Source: Streptomyces galbus (GTDB taxonomy: Bacteria > Actinomycetota > Actinomycetes > Streptomycetales > Streptomycetaceae). From it: a DNA stretch of 64,000 nucleotides. The translations under genes and the position numbers were made by a program. The stretch lies in NCBI RefSeq assembly GCF_005280195.1, contig NZ_SZPR01000012.1, forward strand, positions 124,001 through 188,000, read 5' to 3'. Position 1 is the first letter of the stretch, and the number at the start of each line of letters is the position of its first letter. This document shows positions 52,511 through 61,607 of the stretch, in pieces. The notes beneath the pieces are model-generated. The model was not told the DNA's origin. It worked only from the letters and a program-made list of their open reading frames with translations, and ran no database searches.

Positions 52511-55138
52511 TCAGGGATCCGAGGGCGTGGGACGCAGGGCCAGGAGGGCGATGTCGTCGGTGCTCCCGGCGCCGAGCCCGAGGATCAGCTCGTCGCAGAA
52601 GACGTCGAGGGGTGCCCGGGCGAGGGCCGCGGTGTGCCGGCGCAGCCGGGTCATGGAGTCGCTGAGGGATTCCCCCGGCCGTTCGATCAGACCGTCCGTG
52701 AACATCAGGAGGGTGGCGTGGGCCGGCAGGACGTCGCGGGCGGTGGGCCTCGGGAAGCCGCTGTCCACGCCGATGAGGAGCCCGGAGGCGGTGTCCAGGT
52801 AGCGGGTGTCGCCGTCCGGGCAGGTCAGCAGCAGGGGGAGGTGTCCGGCGGAGGAGTGGTGCACCTCCCAGGGGCCGTCGCGGGGGCCCGTGACGACGGC
52901 GTAGGCGCAGGTCGCGGTGGAGTGCGGGTAGAGGGTGAGGGTGGCGAGGTCGAGGCGGCCGAGCACCTCCGCGGGCCGGTCCTGGAGGTCGACGGCGATG
53001 CCGCGGAGCATGTTGCGCAACTGGCTCATCGTCACGGCGGCGTTCAGGTCGTGCCCGGACACGTCCCCGATGACCAGGGCCGTGTCGCCGTCCGGCAGCG
53101 TGAAGGCGTCGAACCAGTCGCCGCCGACCTGGGCGGTCGTGCTGGACGGGGCGTAACGGGCGGTGATCTCCATCGACGGGATGTGCGGGAGGCGGGGCAG
53201 CAGGGAGCGCTGGAGGCGCTCGGCCGCGGTGCGGGTGTGCTGGTGCAGGCGGGCGTTGTCGACGCTCAGCGAGATGCCCTGGACGAGGTCGGCGACGAGG
53301 AGCGCGTCCTGCTCGGTGAACGGGTCGTCGTGGCCGGTCCGTACGACGATCAGGGCGCCCAGCACCTCCCGGCGGCCGCGCAGCGGGGCCATGATCGTGC
53401 TGCCGGCGCCGAGCTGCTGGAACAGCTCGAGCTGCCGGGCGTCCAGGGCGCTCTCCGCCTGCTCCGGCGGGGGGACGTCGGTGATCAGAAGCGGACCTGC
53501 GCCGTTCAGCACCCGGGCCAGTGGCCCCCGGGCGTTCTCGGACACCGGGGGCAGCCGGCCGAGGTCCACCCCGGCGCCGAGGGCCTGCGGCTCCCGGTGG
53601 ACGACGCAGACCCGTTCGGCGTCCCCGTACTCGTCGAGCAGGTCGACCACGCACCAGTCGGCCATCCGCTGGGTGAGGACGTGGCACACCCGGCGGAGCC
53701 CCTCGGGCAGGTCGAGCGTGCTCGACAGCGCGCTGGTGGTGTCGGCCAGCAGGCTCAGCCGCTCCCAGTCCCGCTCCGCCTGCGCACCGGCGGCCCGCGG
53801 CGCCGCGGCCAGGCCGGTGGGGGGCCGCGTCGGCGGCCCGGGCAAGGGACGGGACACCGGCCGCTCCTCCCCGGGAGCCGTGGCCCGGGGCATGAACTGG
53901 CCGACGTGCACCGTGCGGCCGTCCACCGCTTCCTGGCTCTGCACGTGCAGGCGCACGGGGACCAGGCTGCCGTCGCGGTGCAGCGCCGGCAGCGGGATGG
54001 AGCGGCCCATGATCCGGGAACGGCCGGTGAGCTGGAGCGCGGTGAACCCGGCCCGATGGCGTTCGCGCAGGTGCTCGGGGATCAGCACCGTCAGCGGCCG
54101 GCCGATCAGCTCGTCGGTCCGCCAGCCGAGCAGGTCGGCCAGAGTGGCGCTCACCGCGATGATGCGGCCGGCGTCGTCGGCGGCGACCGTCGGGACACCG
54201 CTGCCCTCCACCTCGCCGGCGTCCCACGGCGCCAGTTCGACGGAGGCCGCGTCCGGCACACCGGGCAGCAGGGTCCACGCGGTGGGCGGGCCCCCGGCGA
54301 GCTGGGTGACCAGTTCGTCGAGCACCCACTGGTGGTGGCCCCGCACGTGCGGCGGGGCCGGGAGGGTCAGTAGGGTCCCGAGCTGCGCGGCCGCGTCACC
54401 GTGTTCGAGCACGTGCCGCAGGGTCTCCACGGCCGGTGCGACGTCCGACGGGAACGCCACGTCCAGGGTCACCGTGGCGCCGCCGGTCACCGTCTCCTCC
54501 AGCGCGAACGTCGTGCACGCGTTGATCACGCCGGCCACGTCGCCGGCCGCCAGCAGCTCGGCAGGCGACACCCCGGTGCGGTCCTCGGCGTCGGTGGTGA
54601 GGGTCAGCTCGCGCAGCATCTCGTCCGCGTGCTGCTGCGCCGCCCGGAACAGCACCCGGGGCACGTCGACCAGCCTCACGGTCGCGGTCCGGCCCTGCAC
54701 CGGCGCGGAGTCCCACCCGGACGTCGGCGGCGCCGGGGCCTGGGGCCACAGCTCGAACCAGACCGTCTTGCGGTCCTCCCCGGGGTGGGCGCCGTGGCTG
54801 GACGCCAGTTCCTCGACCACGGCGAGACCCCGTCCGGCACCGGCGTACGGCCGCGGTTCCCGCGGCACGAGCGGGCGGTCCGGCCGGCTGTCGTCGACGC
54901 GCACCCGTACGTGTCCCTCGTGCGACCAGACGCGCACCTCGACCTCGGTACGCGCGTGCAGCACCGCGTTGGTCACCAGCTCGCTGGTCAGCAGCTCGGC
55001 GGTGTCCACCACCTCCGGCGCGGCACCGCGCAACGCCGACCGCACGAACCGGCGGGCCAGCGGCACGCTGCGCGCGTGCGGCGGGAAGCACTCGAGGAGG
55101 ACACCGGGCGGGCGGGAACGATCCATGACGCTATCCAT
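52511..55138 (-). CDS. ATPase-PAS-GAF-SpoIIE phosphatase
   Basis: An 875-residue signalling protein with the opposite order to the one at 32553. RsbW-like ATPase (about 20-140; LLTSELVTNAVLHARTEV, GRGLAVVEE) is followed by an unassigned helical region (150-325), PAS (335-450; GVPTVAADDAGRIIAVSATL), GAF (480-645) and SpoIIE/PP2C (660-870; VGGDWFDAF, IGDVSGHD, MFTDGLIE, STDDIALLALR). Metal-binding Asp residues are present. It may integrate a ligand signal with a partner switch. Starts ATG 55138 and 55126 are both possible; neither has a strong Shine-Dalgarno. Divergent from the GH43 gene. Confidence 0.9.
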   Translation of the reverse strand: MDSVMDRSRPPGVLLECFPPHARSVPLARRFVRSALRGAAPEVVDTAELLTSELVTNAVLHARTEVEVRVWSHEGHVRVRVDDSRPDRPLVPREPRPYAGAGRGLAVVEELASSHGAHPGEDRKTVWFELWPQAPAPPTSGWDSAPVQGRTATVRLVDVPRVLFRAAQQHADEMLRELTLTTDAEDRTGVSPAELLAAGDVAGVINACTTFALEETVTGGATVTLDVAFPSDVAPAVETLRHVLEHGDAAAQLGTLLTLPAPPHVRGHHQWVLDELVTQLAGGPPTAWTLLPGVPDAASVELAPWDAGEVEGSGVPTVAADDAGRIIAVSATLADLLGWRTDELIGRPLTVLIPEHLRERHRAGFTALQLTGRSRIMGRSIPLPALHRDGSLVPVRLHVQSQEAVDGRTVHVGQFMPRATAPGEERPVSRPLPGPPTRPPTGLAAAPRAAGAQAERDWERLSLLADTTSALSSTLDLPEGLRRVCHVLTQRMADWCVVDLLDEYGDAERVCVVHREPQALGAGVDLGRLPPVSENARGPLARVLNGAGPLLITDVPPPEQAESALDARQLELFQQLGAGSTIMAPLRGRREVLGALIVVRTGHDDPFTEQDALLVADLVQGISLSVDNARLHQHTRTAAERLQRSLLPRLPHIPSMEITARYAPSSTTAQVGGDWFDAFTLPDGDTALVIGDVSGHDLNAAVTMSQLRNMLRGIAVDLQDRPAEVLGRLDLATLTLYPHSTATCAYAVVTGPRDGPWEVHHSSAGHLPLLLTCPDGDTRYLDTASGLLIGVDSGFPRPTARDVLPAHATLLMFTDGLIERPGESLSDSMTRLRRHTAALARAPLDVFCDELILGLGAGSTDDIALLALRPTPSDP

Positions 55139-55304
55139 CCCGCTGTGCGGCGCGGATCTAACTCGCCGGTACGGGGACCGGCTGCCCGGTGCAGGGCCGG
55201 CCGGGGGACGAAACCCGGTGACGCGATCTTGCCAAGGCCCGCGCCGCCCACGGACCCTGGTGCCGGACAGGGAGCGTGCCGACCAGCGAGAGGACTCGAT
55301 CAGG

Positions 55305-56816
55305 GTGTCGAGCAGGCCCGAGACGGGCGCCACCATCACCAACCCCGTGATCCCCGGCTTCTTCCCCGATCCGAGCGTCTGCCGGGTCGGGGAGGACTAC
55401 TACCTCGCCTGTTCCAGCTTCGAGTACTTCCCGGGCGTGCCCCTCCTGCACAGCCGGGACCTGGTGCACTGGACGCAGATCGGCAACGTCCTCGACCGGC
55501 CCGGGCAACTGCGGCTGCCGCTGGACTCGCCCTCCTCCGGCGGCGTCTACGCGCCGACGCTGCGCCACCACGACGGGCGCTTCTGGCTGGTCGTGACGAA
55601 TGTGAGCGGTGGCGGCAACCTGCTGGTCACCGCCACCGACCCGGCGGGCCCGTGGTCCGACCCGGTCCCGCTGCCCGGTGTTCCCGGCATCGATCCGGAC
55701 CTCGCCTGGGACGACGACGGCACCTGCTGGTGCACCGTCGCCGGCGTGGGACAGGTCCGCCTCGACCCGCACACCGGCCGCACGCTCGGACCCCACCGCC
55801 GCATCTGGTCCGGCAGCCCCGGCGCCAAGGCCCCGGAGGCGCCGCACCTGTACCGGATCGGCGACCACTGGTACCTGCTGATCGCGGAGGGCGGCACCGA
55901 GCGCGGCCACGGCGTCTCCGTGGCCCGCGCCCGCACCCCCGACGGCCCGTTCGAGCCGTGCCCGGCCAACCCGGTCCTCACCCACCGCGGCACGGACCAC
56001 CCCGTCCAGAACACCGGCCACGCCGACCTGGTGCAGGGACCGGACGGCTCCTGGTGGATGGTGCTGCTCGGGGTGCGCCCGGGCGGCGGCACCCCCGGCT
56101 GGCACGTCCTCGGCCGGGAGACGTTCCTGGCGCCCGTCGACTGGGTGGACGGCTGGCCGGTCGTCGGCGAGGTGGCGTCGGCGGCGCCCGCGCCCCCGTG
56201 GCCCCTGCGGCCGGGCCCCGCCCTCCCCGTCCGGGACGACTTCGACGGGCACGTGCTGGCCCCGCACTGGGTCTCGCTGCGGCACCGCCCACCGGAGGTC
56301 TGTACGACCGGGGAACGGCCCGGGTGGCTCACCCTGCGGGCCCGCGGGGCCTCGCTCGACGCCACCGACGTGACCTTCGTCGGCCGCCGCCAGCAGCACC
56401 TGTCCTGCCGGGCCCGCGTGCTGGTCGACGTCGCGGAGGGCGACGGCGGCCTGGCCGTACGCCTCGACGAACGGCACCACTACGCCGTCGAGGCCACGTC
56501 CGGCGAGGTGCGGGTGCGGGCCCGCATCGGCCCGCTCGGCACGGTGGTGGCCACCCGGCCCGTACCGCCCGGACCCGTGGTGCTGCGCGTGGAGGTGGCC
56601 GCCTCCCGCGACCTCACCGACCCGCGCACCGGTCCCGACACCGTCACGCTCGGCGTGGAGGAGCCCGACGGCACCTTCGCCGCACTGGCCTCCCTCGACG
56701 GCCGCTACCTGTCCACGGAGGTCGCCGGCGGCTTCACCGGCCGCGTCCTCGGCGTGTACGCCGCGACCGGCTCCCTGCACGTCGACTGGTTCGACTACGA
56801 GCCGCTCGACGGCTGA
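55305..56816 (+). CDS. GH43 beta-xylosidase/arabinofuranosidase
   Basis: A 503-residue glycosidase. The five-bladed propeller (about 10-300) has the catalytic base Asp in NPVIPGFFPDPSVCRVGEDY, the pKa modulator Asp in IDPDLAWDDDG and the acid Glu in GAKAPEAPHLYRI. The C-terminal beta-sandwich (about 310-500) is the GH43_C2/DUF1349-type domain with VRDDFDG at its start. No signal peptide is visible, so it is probably cytosolic and acts on imported oligosaccharides. GTG 55305 follows GAGAGGA by 10 nt. Confidence 0.92.
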   Translation: MSSRPETGATITNPVIPGFFPDPSVCRVGEDYYLACSSFEYFPGVPLLHSRDLVHWTQIGNVLDRPGQLRLPLDSPSSGGVYAPTLRHHDGRFWLVVTNVSGGGNLLVTATDPAGPWSDPVPLPGVPGIDPDLAWDDDGTCWCTVAGVGQVRLDPHTGRTLGPHRRIWSGSPGAKAPEAPHLYRIGDHWYLLIAEGGTERGHGVSVARARTPDGPFEPCPANPVLTHRGTDHPVQNTGHADLVQGPDGSWWMVLLGVRPGGGTPGWHVLGRETFLAPVDWVDGWPVVGEVASAAPAPPWPLRPGPALPVRDDFDGHVLAPHWVSLRHRPPEVCTTGERPGWLTLRARGASLDATDVTFVGRRQQHLSCRARVLVDVAEGDGGLAVRLDERHHYAVEATSGEVRVRARIGPLGTVVATRPVPPGPVVLRVEVAASRDLTDPRTGPDTVTLGVEEPDGTFAALASLDGRYLSTEVAGGFTGRVLGVYAATGSLHVDWFDYEPLDG

Positions 56817-56895
56817 CCGGTGCGGCAACGCCCGGAGAGGGCTCAATGCTGGGGGCGGTCGAGCGGCGGAGCCGGTCGCACCTGTGCACCCGGTC

Positions 56896-56931
56896 CCTAG
56901 GTCGTGTCCGCAAAGTCGGACACGACCTAGG
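56896..56931. repeat. perfect 15-bp inverted repeat
   Basis: CCTAGGTCGTGTCCG (56896-56910), loop CAAAGT, and CGGACACGACCTAGG (56917-56931). A partial copy, CACACGACCT, recurs at about 56987. Either a terminator of the GH43 transcript or the end of a mobile element; the lack of a T-run and the repeated unit favour the second. Confidence 0.6.
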
Positions 56932-57139
56932 AATCCCGCCCCTACTCGGCACCCCGTCGTTCAGCACTCACCTGTTCAGCCCGAACCGCACACGACCTGG
57001 TGCATCCGCCGCGCGCCCACTCGCGTCACGGGAGCGCCGCCTGTGGCGGGCGGTACCGAGGAGAGCGCAGGCGGCCGACTAGGCCTGTCCGGCGGAGAGG
57101 CGCGGACGGCGATCCCGCCCGCTCATCGGGGCACGTTGC
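56932..57139. other. non-coding stretch with possible IS scar
   Basis: No gene is supported. GGCCTGTCCGGCGGA near 57081-57096 resembles ends of IS5-family elements in Streptomyces as I recall them, and the truncated hydrolase gene begins next to it. Confidence 0.3.
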
Positions 57140-57304
57140 TCAACTCGACGGCGCGGCACGTTGTCGCAGGTAGATGATCGGCACGCCGGCGGAGCGAGCC
57201 TGCCCGGTGAGGTGGGCGACCCTGCGCAGGCAGGTCTCGACGTCATGGGCGTCGCTCAACAAGGCACTCTGCATGTCGATGACGAGCAGTGCGGTGTCCG
57301 GCAT
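57140..57304 (-). pseudogene. truncated isochorismatase-family cysteine hydrolase
   Basis: Only the first 54 residues exist: MPDTALLVIDMQSALLSDAH with the catalytic Asp of the ALLVIDMQ motif, then RRVAHLTGQARSAGVPIIYL. The family protein should continue with a Lys motif and the catalytic Cys for another 120 or more residues, but the frame stops after RQRAAPSS. The break lies at about 57170, at the edge of the suspected IS scar. No function is expected. Confidence 0.75.
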
Positions 57305-57504
57305 CCCGCGAGCCTGTCCGGCGCGGTCCGCACGCTGGGCAGGCGAGTGCTGGCCTACGGCCGGCGAGCGGCCTACCCGCTGCTGTCTGCCCGCTGCGGG
57401 TGCCGGGAACGGATGCGGGCTCATGTCCGGGGTAAAGAGACGTGACCGGCGCTTCGCGTCCGCGCACGAGCGGCGAGGCAGGGGCTGTAACGGCGGTGTA
57501 GGCC

Positions 57505-58749
57505 GTGCCGGTGGAAGCGACGTTCACAGTTCGGAGGCTCGGAGTGCGGGACCGGATCGGTCTGGCGGATGTGCTGGCGGCGGCGGAGGAGGCCGCGCCG
57601 GTGCGCTCGCTGGACATCGTGGCGCGCAACCTGCGCGAGCGCTTCGCAGCGCGGTACGTGTCGTTCCTGTTCGTCGACGTCGTCGGCCGGCGCCTGCTGC
57701 GGGTCAGCGACAAGGCGGCCACCAGCGACGAGCGCGGCGCCGATCAGGTCCCTCTGACCGACAGCAGCGTCTACGACGAGGTCCTGCGTACCCAGCAACT
57801 GGTGAGGGCGCCGCACGACGGTCCCGAGCGCGGGCTGCGGGTCCTGGCCCCTGTCACCAACCGGGGCGACGCCATCGGGGTGCTGGAGCTGTTCCTGACC
57901 GACGTCACCGACGACGTGCTGGAGCAGGTCGAGGAGGCCGCGCACGCACTGGCGTACATCATCGTCACCGACCGCCGCTTCACCGACCTCTACCACTGGG
58001 GCAACCGCACCACCACGGTCAGCCTCGCCGCGGAGATCCAGCGCCAGCTCCTGCCCTCCGCTGCCGCGTGCGAGGCGCCCGAGTTCGACCTCGCCGGCGC
58101 CCTGGTCCCGGCCTCGGACATCGCCGGCGACACCTACGACTACTCCCTCGACCAGCACACGCTGCACCTGTCCGTCACCGACGCCATGGGCCACGACGTG
58201 AACGCCTCTCTCATGGCCACCCTTCTGGTCAACGCCTCCCGCGGCGCCCGCCGCGCCGGGGTGGACCTCGCCGAACAGGCCCGCCAGACCCACCAGGCCC
58301 TCGTCGCACACGGACAGCGGACCTTCGCCACCGGCCAGCTGGTGCGCATCGCCCTGGACGGCCGCAGCGCGCAGCTCGTCAACGCGGGCCACCCGTGGCC
58401 GCTGCGGCTGCGCGACGGCACGGTCGAGGAACTGCGCCTGGAGGTGAACCTGCCCTTCGGCGTGGCCTGGCAGGGCGCCTACCAGGTTCAGGACTTGGAT
58501 CTGCGCCCGGGCGACCGGCTCCTGCTCCACACCGACGGCATGCAGGAACGCGAAGCGCGGACGGTCGACCTGCGCGCCCTCCTCCACGACACCGCCGCCG
58601 AGCATCCCCGAGAAGTCGTGCGTACCCTGGTCGGCGCGGTCGCCGACGCCTACGACGGCCGGCAGCCCGCAGACGACGCCACCGTCCTGTGCCTGGACTG
58701 GCACGGCCCCCTCGGCGGAAGCCGCCGCGCGAACGCCGGTGCTGCATGA
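57505..58749 (+). CDS. GAF-SpoIIE serine phosphatase
   Basis: A 414-residue phosphatase. A GAF-like domain spans about 20-155 (RYVSFLFVDVVGRRLLRVSD ... LRVLAPVTNRGDAIGVLELFL). The SpoIIE/PP2C domain covers 180-400: AGDTYDYSLDQHTLHLSVTDAMGHDV carries metal Asp residues, with HTDGMQERE and ADDATVLCLDW. The usual GGD-W is AGD-T here. It should dephosphorylate a STAS anti-anti-sigma protein. GTG 57505 lacks a strong Shine-Dalgarno. A damaged STAS fragment lies just downstream on the opposite strand, and an RsbW-like ATPase is 3 kb away. Confidence 0.9.
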   Translation: MPVEATFTVRRLGVRDRIGLADVLAAAEEAAPVRSLDIVARNLRERFAARYVSFLFVDVVGRRLLRVSDKAATSDERGADQVPLTDSSVYDEVLRTQQLVRAPHDGPERGLRVLAPVTNRGDAIGVLELFLTDVTDDVLEQVEEAAHALAYIIVTDRRFTDLYHWGNRTTTVSLAAEIQRQLLPSAAACEAPEFDLAGALVPASDIAGDTYDYSLDQHTLHLSVTDAMGHDVNASLMATLLVNASRGARRAGVDLAEQARQTHQALVAHGQRTFATGQLVRIALDGRSAQLVNAGHPWPLRLRDGTVEELRLEVNLPFGVAWQGAYQVQDLDLRPGDRLLLHTDGMQEREARTVDLRALLHDTAAEHPREVVRTLVGAVADAYDGRQPADDATVLCLDWHGPLGGSRRANAGAA

Positions 58750-58759
58750 GCATCTTCTC

Positions 58760-58895
58760 CGCGGTGTCGTGAGGGCTCAGGGTGGGCCGGACCGCGATGA
58801 GGCTGTCGACGCCGACGAGGTGCAGCACGTGGCGGGGACGCGTCCGCAGGTGAAGCGGGAGAACACCCGGCTGGAAACCTGGTGACGAACGTGAA
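58760..58895 (-). pseudogene. fragment of a STAS anti-sigma-factor antagonist
   Basis: On the minus strand, frame reading SSPGFQPGVLPLHLRTRPRH then VLHLVGVDSLIAVRPTLS resembles the C-terminal third of STAS antagonists, where V-L-x-L-x-G-V-D-x-L and a following V-x-P-T-L are typical. The STAS phosphorylation motif DSSG and the start are missing. The frame runs on into the 3' end of the SpoIIE gene. Confidence 0.45.
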
Positions 58896-58959
58896 CCCGA
58901 CGCCCCGGTGCAATGGCGGCTGACATCGCCGGGGTCGGTTCGCGGCCCGGCCCCCGGGG

Positions 58960-59616
58960 TTACGGGGTGGCGCCGGTCAGGGCGAGGAACTCGCTGCGGG
59001 ACCGGGCGTCGGAGCGGAGCAGGCCGAGGAGGGTCGAGGTCATGGTGGTGGAGCCGGTGGCCTGGACGCCGCGCAGGCTCATGCAGGCGTGTTCGGCTTC
59101 GATGACCACGCCGACGCCTTTGGGTTCCAGGTGGGTTTGCAGCCAGTCGGCGATCTGCTTGGTCAGGCGTTCCTGGACCTGGGGGCGGCAGGCGAAGTGT
59201 TCGACGATGCGGGCGAGTTTGGACAGGCCCAGGATGCGGGCGCCGGGCAGGTAGCCGACGTGGGCGGTGCCGGTGAACGGCAGCAGGTGGTGCTCGCACA
59301 CTGACCGGACGGGTATGCGGCGTGCCAGGACGAGTTCGTCGTAGCCCTCGTCGTTGGGGAAGGTGGTCAGGTCGAAGGGGCGGGGGCTGAACAGTTCGGC
59401 GTACGCGCGGGCCATCCGGCCTGGTGTGCCGCGCAGGCTCTCGGAGGTGGTGGGGATGCCGAGCGCGGTGAGGAACTGGCCGGCCGCGGCTTCCGCCGCG
59501 GCGAGGTCGATCCCTGCGGGTTCGTGGACGACTCGCAGGGCAGGTCGTGCCGGTGCTGTGTCCCGGTCACCGTGCAGGTCTGTTCGGGCGGTGGCCTGGT
59601 GCGGGTGCTCGGTCAT
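58960..59616 (-). CDS. folE: GTP cyclohydrolase I
   Basis: A 218-residue enzyme that opens GTP to 7,8-dihydroneopterin triphosphate, the first step of folate and pterin synthesis. Zinc and catalytic residues are in SVCEHHLLPFTGTAHVGYLPG (Cys, His) and HACMSLRGVQATGS (Cys). The N-terminal 40 residues are variable. ATG 59616 has GGAGG 7 nt upstream and lies one base after the stop of the upstream membrane-protein gene, so this copy is the last gene of a three-gene unit. Streptomyces normally has a folE in the fol cluster, so this looks like a second, specialised copy. Confidence 0.95.
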   Translation of the reverse strand: MTEHPHQATARTDLHGDRDTAPARPALRVVHEPAGIDLAAAEAAAGQFLTALGIPTTSESLRGTPGRMARAYAELFSPRPFDLTTFPNDEGYDELVLARRIPVRSVCEHHLLPFTGTAHVGYLPGARILGLSKLARIVEHFACRPQVQERLTKQIADWLQTHLEPKGVGVVIEAEHACMSLRGVQATGSTTMTSTLLGLLRSDARSRSEFLALTGATP

Positions 59617-59617
59617 G

Positions 59618-60073
59618 TCAGCTGCCTCCGACACCGAGCGCGGTGAGCAGGACCAGGACGAGGGTGACGACGGCGAACAGGCCGTGGGCCAGGACGACGC
59701 CGAGGGGGAAGTGACGTTCGGCGGGGACGGCTGCGTCGGTTGCGGGGGCCGCTGCTGCGGCCGGTGCTCCGGCGGTGGCGCGGTCGCGGTAGACGGGGAT
59801 CCAGCGGGCCAGCATCACGAATCCCAGCAGGGCGACCGGCAGGAGCAGGCCGAAGGAGGTCCAGGCCAGGGCGCCCTTGTCGGCGATGACGTAGATGATC
59901 CACACCACGAGTCCGATCGCGGCCAGGGCGAAGTGGCCGAAGATGACGGGCGCGGGCAGGCGGCTGGTGCCGGACTGCTGCTGGCGGATTCCGCCGCGCT
60001 GGATCCAGGTGCCGAGCATGTAGAACCCGCCCAGAGCGGTGATCACCCAAGTGATCAGTGCGGCGATGTCCAT
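59618..60073 (-). CDS. four-helix membrane protein, folE-linked
   Basis: A 151-residue membrane protein. Helices are near residues 3-24 (LITWVITALGGFYMLGTWIQ), 45-66, 72-90 and 125-147; a Pro/Ala-rich loop lies between helices 3 and 4. No family is recognised with confidence. The stop is one base before folE. The preceding DUF2231 gene lies 72 bp upstream on the same strand. Conserved-looking His 47 (FGHFALAAIG) and His 129 are in or near helices and could bind haem or metal, which is speculation. Confidence 0.8.
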   Translation of the reverse strand: MDIAALITWVITALGGFYMLGTWIQRGGIRQQQSGTSRLPAPVIFGHFALAAIGLVVWIIYVIADKGALAWTSFGLLLPVALLGFVMLARWIPVYRDRATAGAPAAAAAPATDAAVPAERHFPLGVVLAHGLFAVVTLVLVLLTALGVGGS

Positions 60074-60145
60074 GAGGAAACTCCCGAATGTCGTCAGGTC
60101 GAGGGCGGCCGGACCGCGCCGGCGCCGAGTACAGGGTTTGCGGGG

Positions 60146-60724
60146 TCAGGCGCTGGGGCTGGCGCTCGGTGCGCGGGTGCCGGGTGTGTATCCCTCGGCT
60201 TGGGTGTTCTCGTCGGCGACGCGGACGCCGTAGCGGTAGGCGAGCTTGCCGCCGAGGAATCCTGAGACGCCCAGGACAGCGAGGCTGACCGCGGAGAGGG
60301 CGAGCCTGCCCGTGCCGACACTCCCGCCGTCGGTGTAAGTGCCGTGGCGCCACAGGAAGTTGATGGCGTAGGCGGCGGTGACCAGCAGGTTCAGCGTCAT
60401 GTGGACCAGGGCGGTACGGAAGGCCGGGGTTCTGGTCGGGATCCCGAACATGTCGAGGAAGCCGACCGTGGCGGCCAGCAGGGCGCCGATCACTCCGACC
60501 GCGATCAGCCACTGCGAGCCCTGGGTCAGGAACCCCGGCCGGTCGACCACGTGGGACGCGATGTCGAACACCAGGCTGGTCACCCAGGCGCCGATCGGCA
60601 CCGTGACCAGGATGGGGTGGAACGGGTGGCCGTACGGGCCGGCAAGTGAGGCGCTGACCGGTCGCTTCGCCTGCATCTGTAGGTCGCCGGTGCTGTTCGC
60701 CTGGGTCGCGAAATCATCGGTCAT
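60146..60724 (-). CDS. DUF2231 membrane protein
   Basis: A 192-residue protein of the DUF2231 group. GHPFHPILVTVPIGAWVTSLVFDI (residues 32-55) is the family's hallmark, with His residues before the first helix; three more helices follow. The last 25 residues are a soluble tail. The family is often next to haem, nitrite or redox genes, and a cofactor-binding role is suspected but not proven. It is the first gene of the unit that ends in folE. A CAATAA dyad lies 30-50 bp upstream in the region shared with the divergent regulator. Confidence 0.88.
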   Translation of the reverse strand: MTDDFATQANSTGDLQMQAKRPVSASLAGPYGHPFHPILVTVPIGAWVTSLVFDIASHVVDRPGFLTQGSQWLIAVGVIGALLAATVGFLDMFGIPTRTPAFRTALVHMTLNLLVTAAYAINFLWRHGTYTDGGSVGTGRLALSAVSLAVLGVSGFLGGKLAYRYGVRVADENTQAEGYTPGTRAPSASPSA

Positions 60725-60753
60725 GACACGTCTCCTCCTCTCTCTAGTTTCAC

Positions 60754-60774
60754 CAATAAATCTTGGTCTTATTG
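60754..60774. promoter_or_regulatory. AT-rich dyad operator between DUF2231 and the regulator
   Basis: CAATAA (60754-60759) and TTATTG (60769-60774) are perfect arms with a 9-bp spacer, the most AT-rich spot in the region. Placed 30 bp from the DUF2231 start and 81 bp from the regulator start, it is a likely target of the 60855 regulator. Confidence 0.65.
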
Positions 60775-60854
60775 AGGGCGTGTCGTCAAGACGGACAGGT
60801 CACCGGCTCGAGTGAAGTCTTTGTGCCCATGAGGTTGGGAGTTACTGTGGTCCG

Positions 60855-61607
60855 GTGGCTTCCGATCAGACAGCACGGGCCGACAGGTCCGGCAGCGCCA
60901 TAGACTCCGTCAGCGTCCTGAGCGAGGACTCGCGCCGGCGCATGTTCGCCTTCATCCGCCGGGCGGGCCGTGCCGTGACTCGCGACGAGGCCGCCGCCAG
61001 CGTCGGCATATCCAGCAAGCTCGCCGCCTTCCACCTCGACAAACTCGTCGACGCGGGCCTGCTGCGTGCCCGCTACGAGACGCCTGGCGGGATCCGCAAG
61101 GTGGGCAGGCGGCCGAAGGTCTACGAGCCCACCGACGCTCAGATCACCGTGAGCATCCCCGACCGGCGCCACGAACTCCTCGCGGACCTTCTCCTTGACG
61201 CCGTCCTGACCGAAGAGGCCGACGAGAACGCCACACAGTCGGCCCTGCGGGCCGCCGAAGCACGCGGCCGCCGGCTGGGCGAAGCCGCACGGCAGGAAAC
61301 CCGCCCCGGACGCCTGGGCCCCGAGCGCGGGCTGACCGCCTGCGAGGGCCTGCTGGAGGAGTACGGCTACGAGCCCGTCCGGGAAACCTCCACCCTGCTC
61401 CGGCTGCGCAACTGCCCCTTCCACCCGCTGGCCGCGAAGGCCCCCGAGCTCGTGTGCGGCATGAACCAGGCGTTTCTGAGCGGCTGCCTCACCGGCCTCA
61501 ACGCCAACGGGCTTCAGGCCGTTCTGGCCCCCGAGTCCGGCGAATGCTGCGTGCGGCTCTGCCCGAGCGACCCCGGCCGTGCCGACCAGACACCGGCGGA
61601 TCGCTGA
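60855..61607 (+). CDS. ArsR/SufR-like winged-helix regulator with cysteine cluster
   Basis: A 250-residue regulator. The winged helix is at residues 25-85 (RRRMFAFIRRAGRAVTRDEA ... KLAAFHLDKLVDAGLLRARYE). The C-terminal half carries CPFHPLAAKAPELVCGMNQ, then SGCLTG and GECCVRLC. Six or more cysteines plus a His resemble the Fe-S cluster site of SufR-like (COG2345) proteins, so it may sense iron, nitric oxide or redox state. GTG 60855 has only GGGAG 14 nt upstream. It is divergent from the DUF2231-folE unit, which it probably controls. Confidence 0.88.
   Translation: MASDQTARADRSGSAIDSVSVLSEDSRRRMFAFIRRAGRAVTRDEAAASVGISSKLAAFHLDKLVDAGLLRARYETPGGIRKVGRRPKVYEPTDAQITVSIPDRRHELLADLLLDAVLTEEADENATQSALRAAEARGRRLGEAARQETRPGRLGPERGLTACEGLLEEYGYEPVRETSTLLRLRNCPFHPLAAKAPELVCGMNQAFLSGCLTGLNANGLQAVLAPESGECCVRLCPSDPGRADQTPADR

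Noticed and set aside
52443..54329. Long minus-strand extension upstream of the SDR gene at 51732
   Set aside because: It overlaps the SpoIIE gene in another frame and has no motif; the SDR starts at 52442 with TGASTGLG close to the N-terminus.
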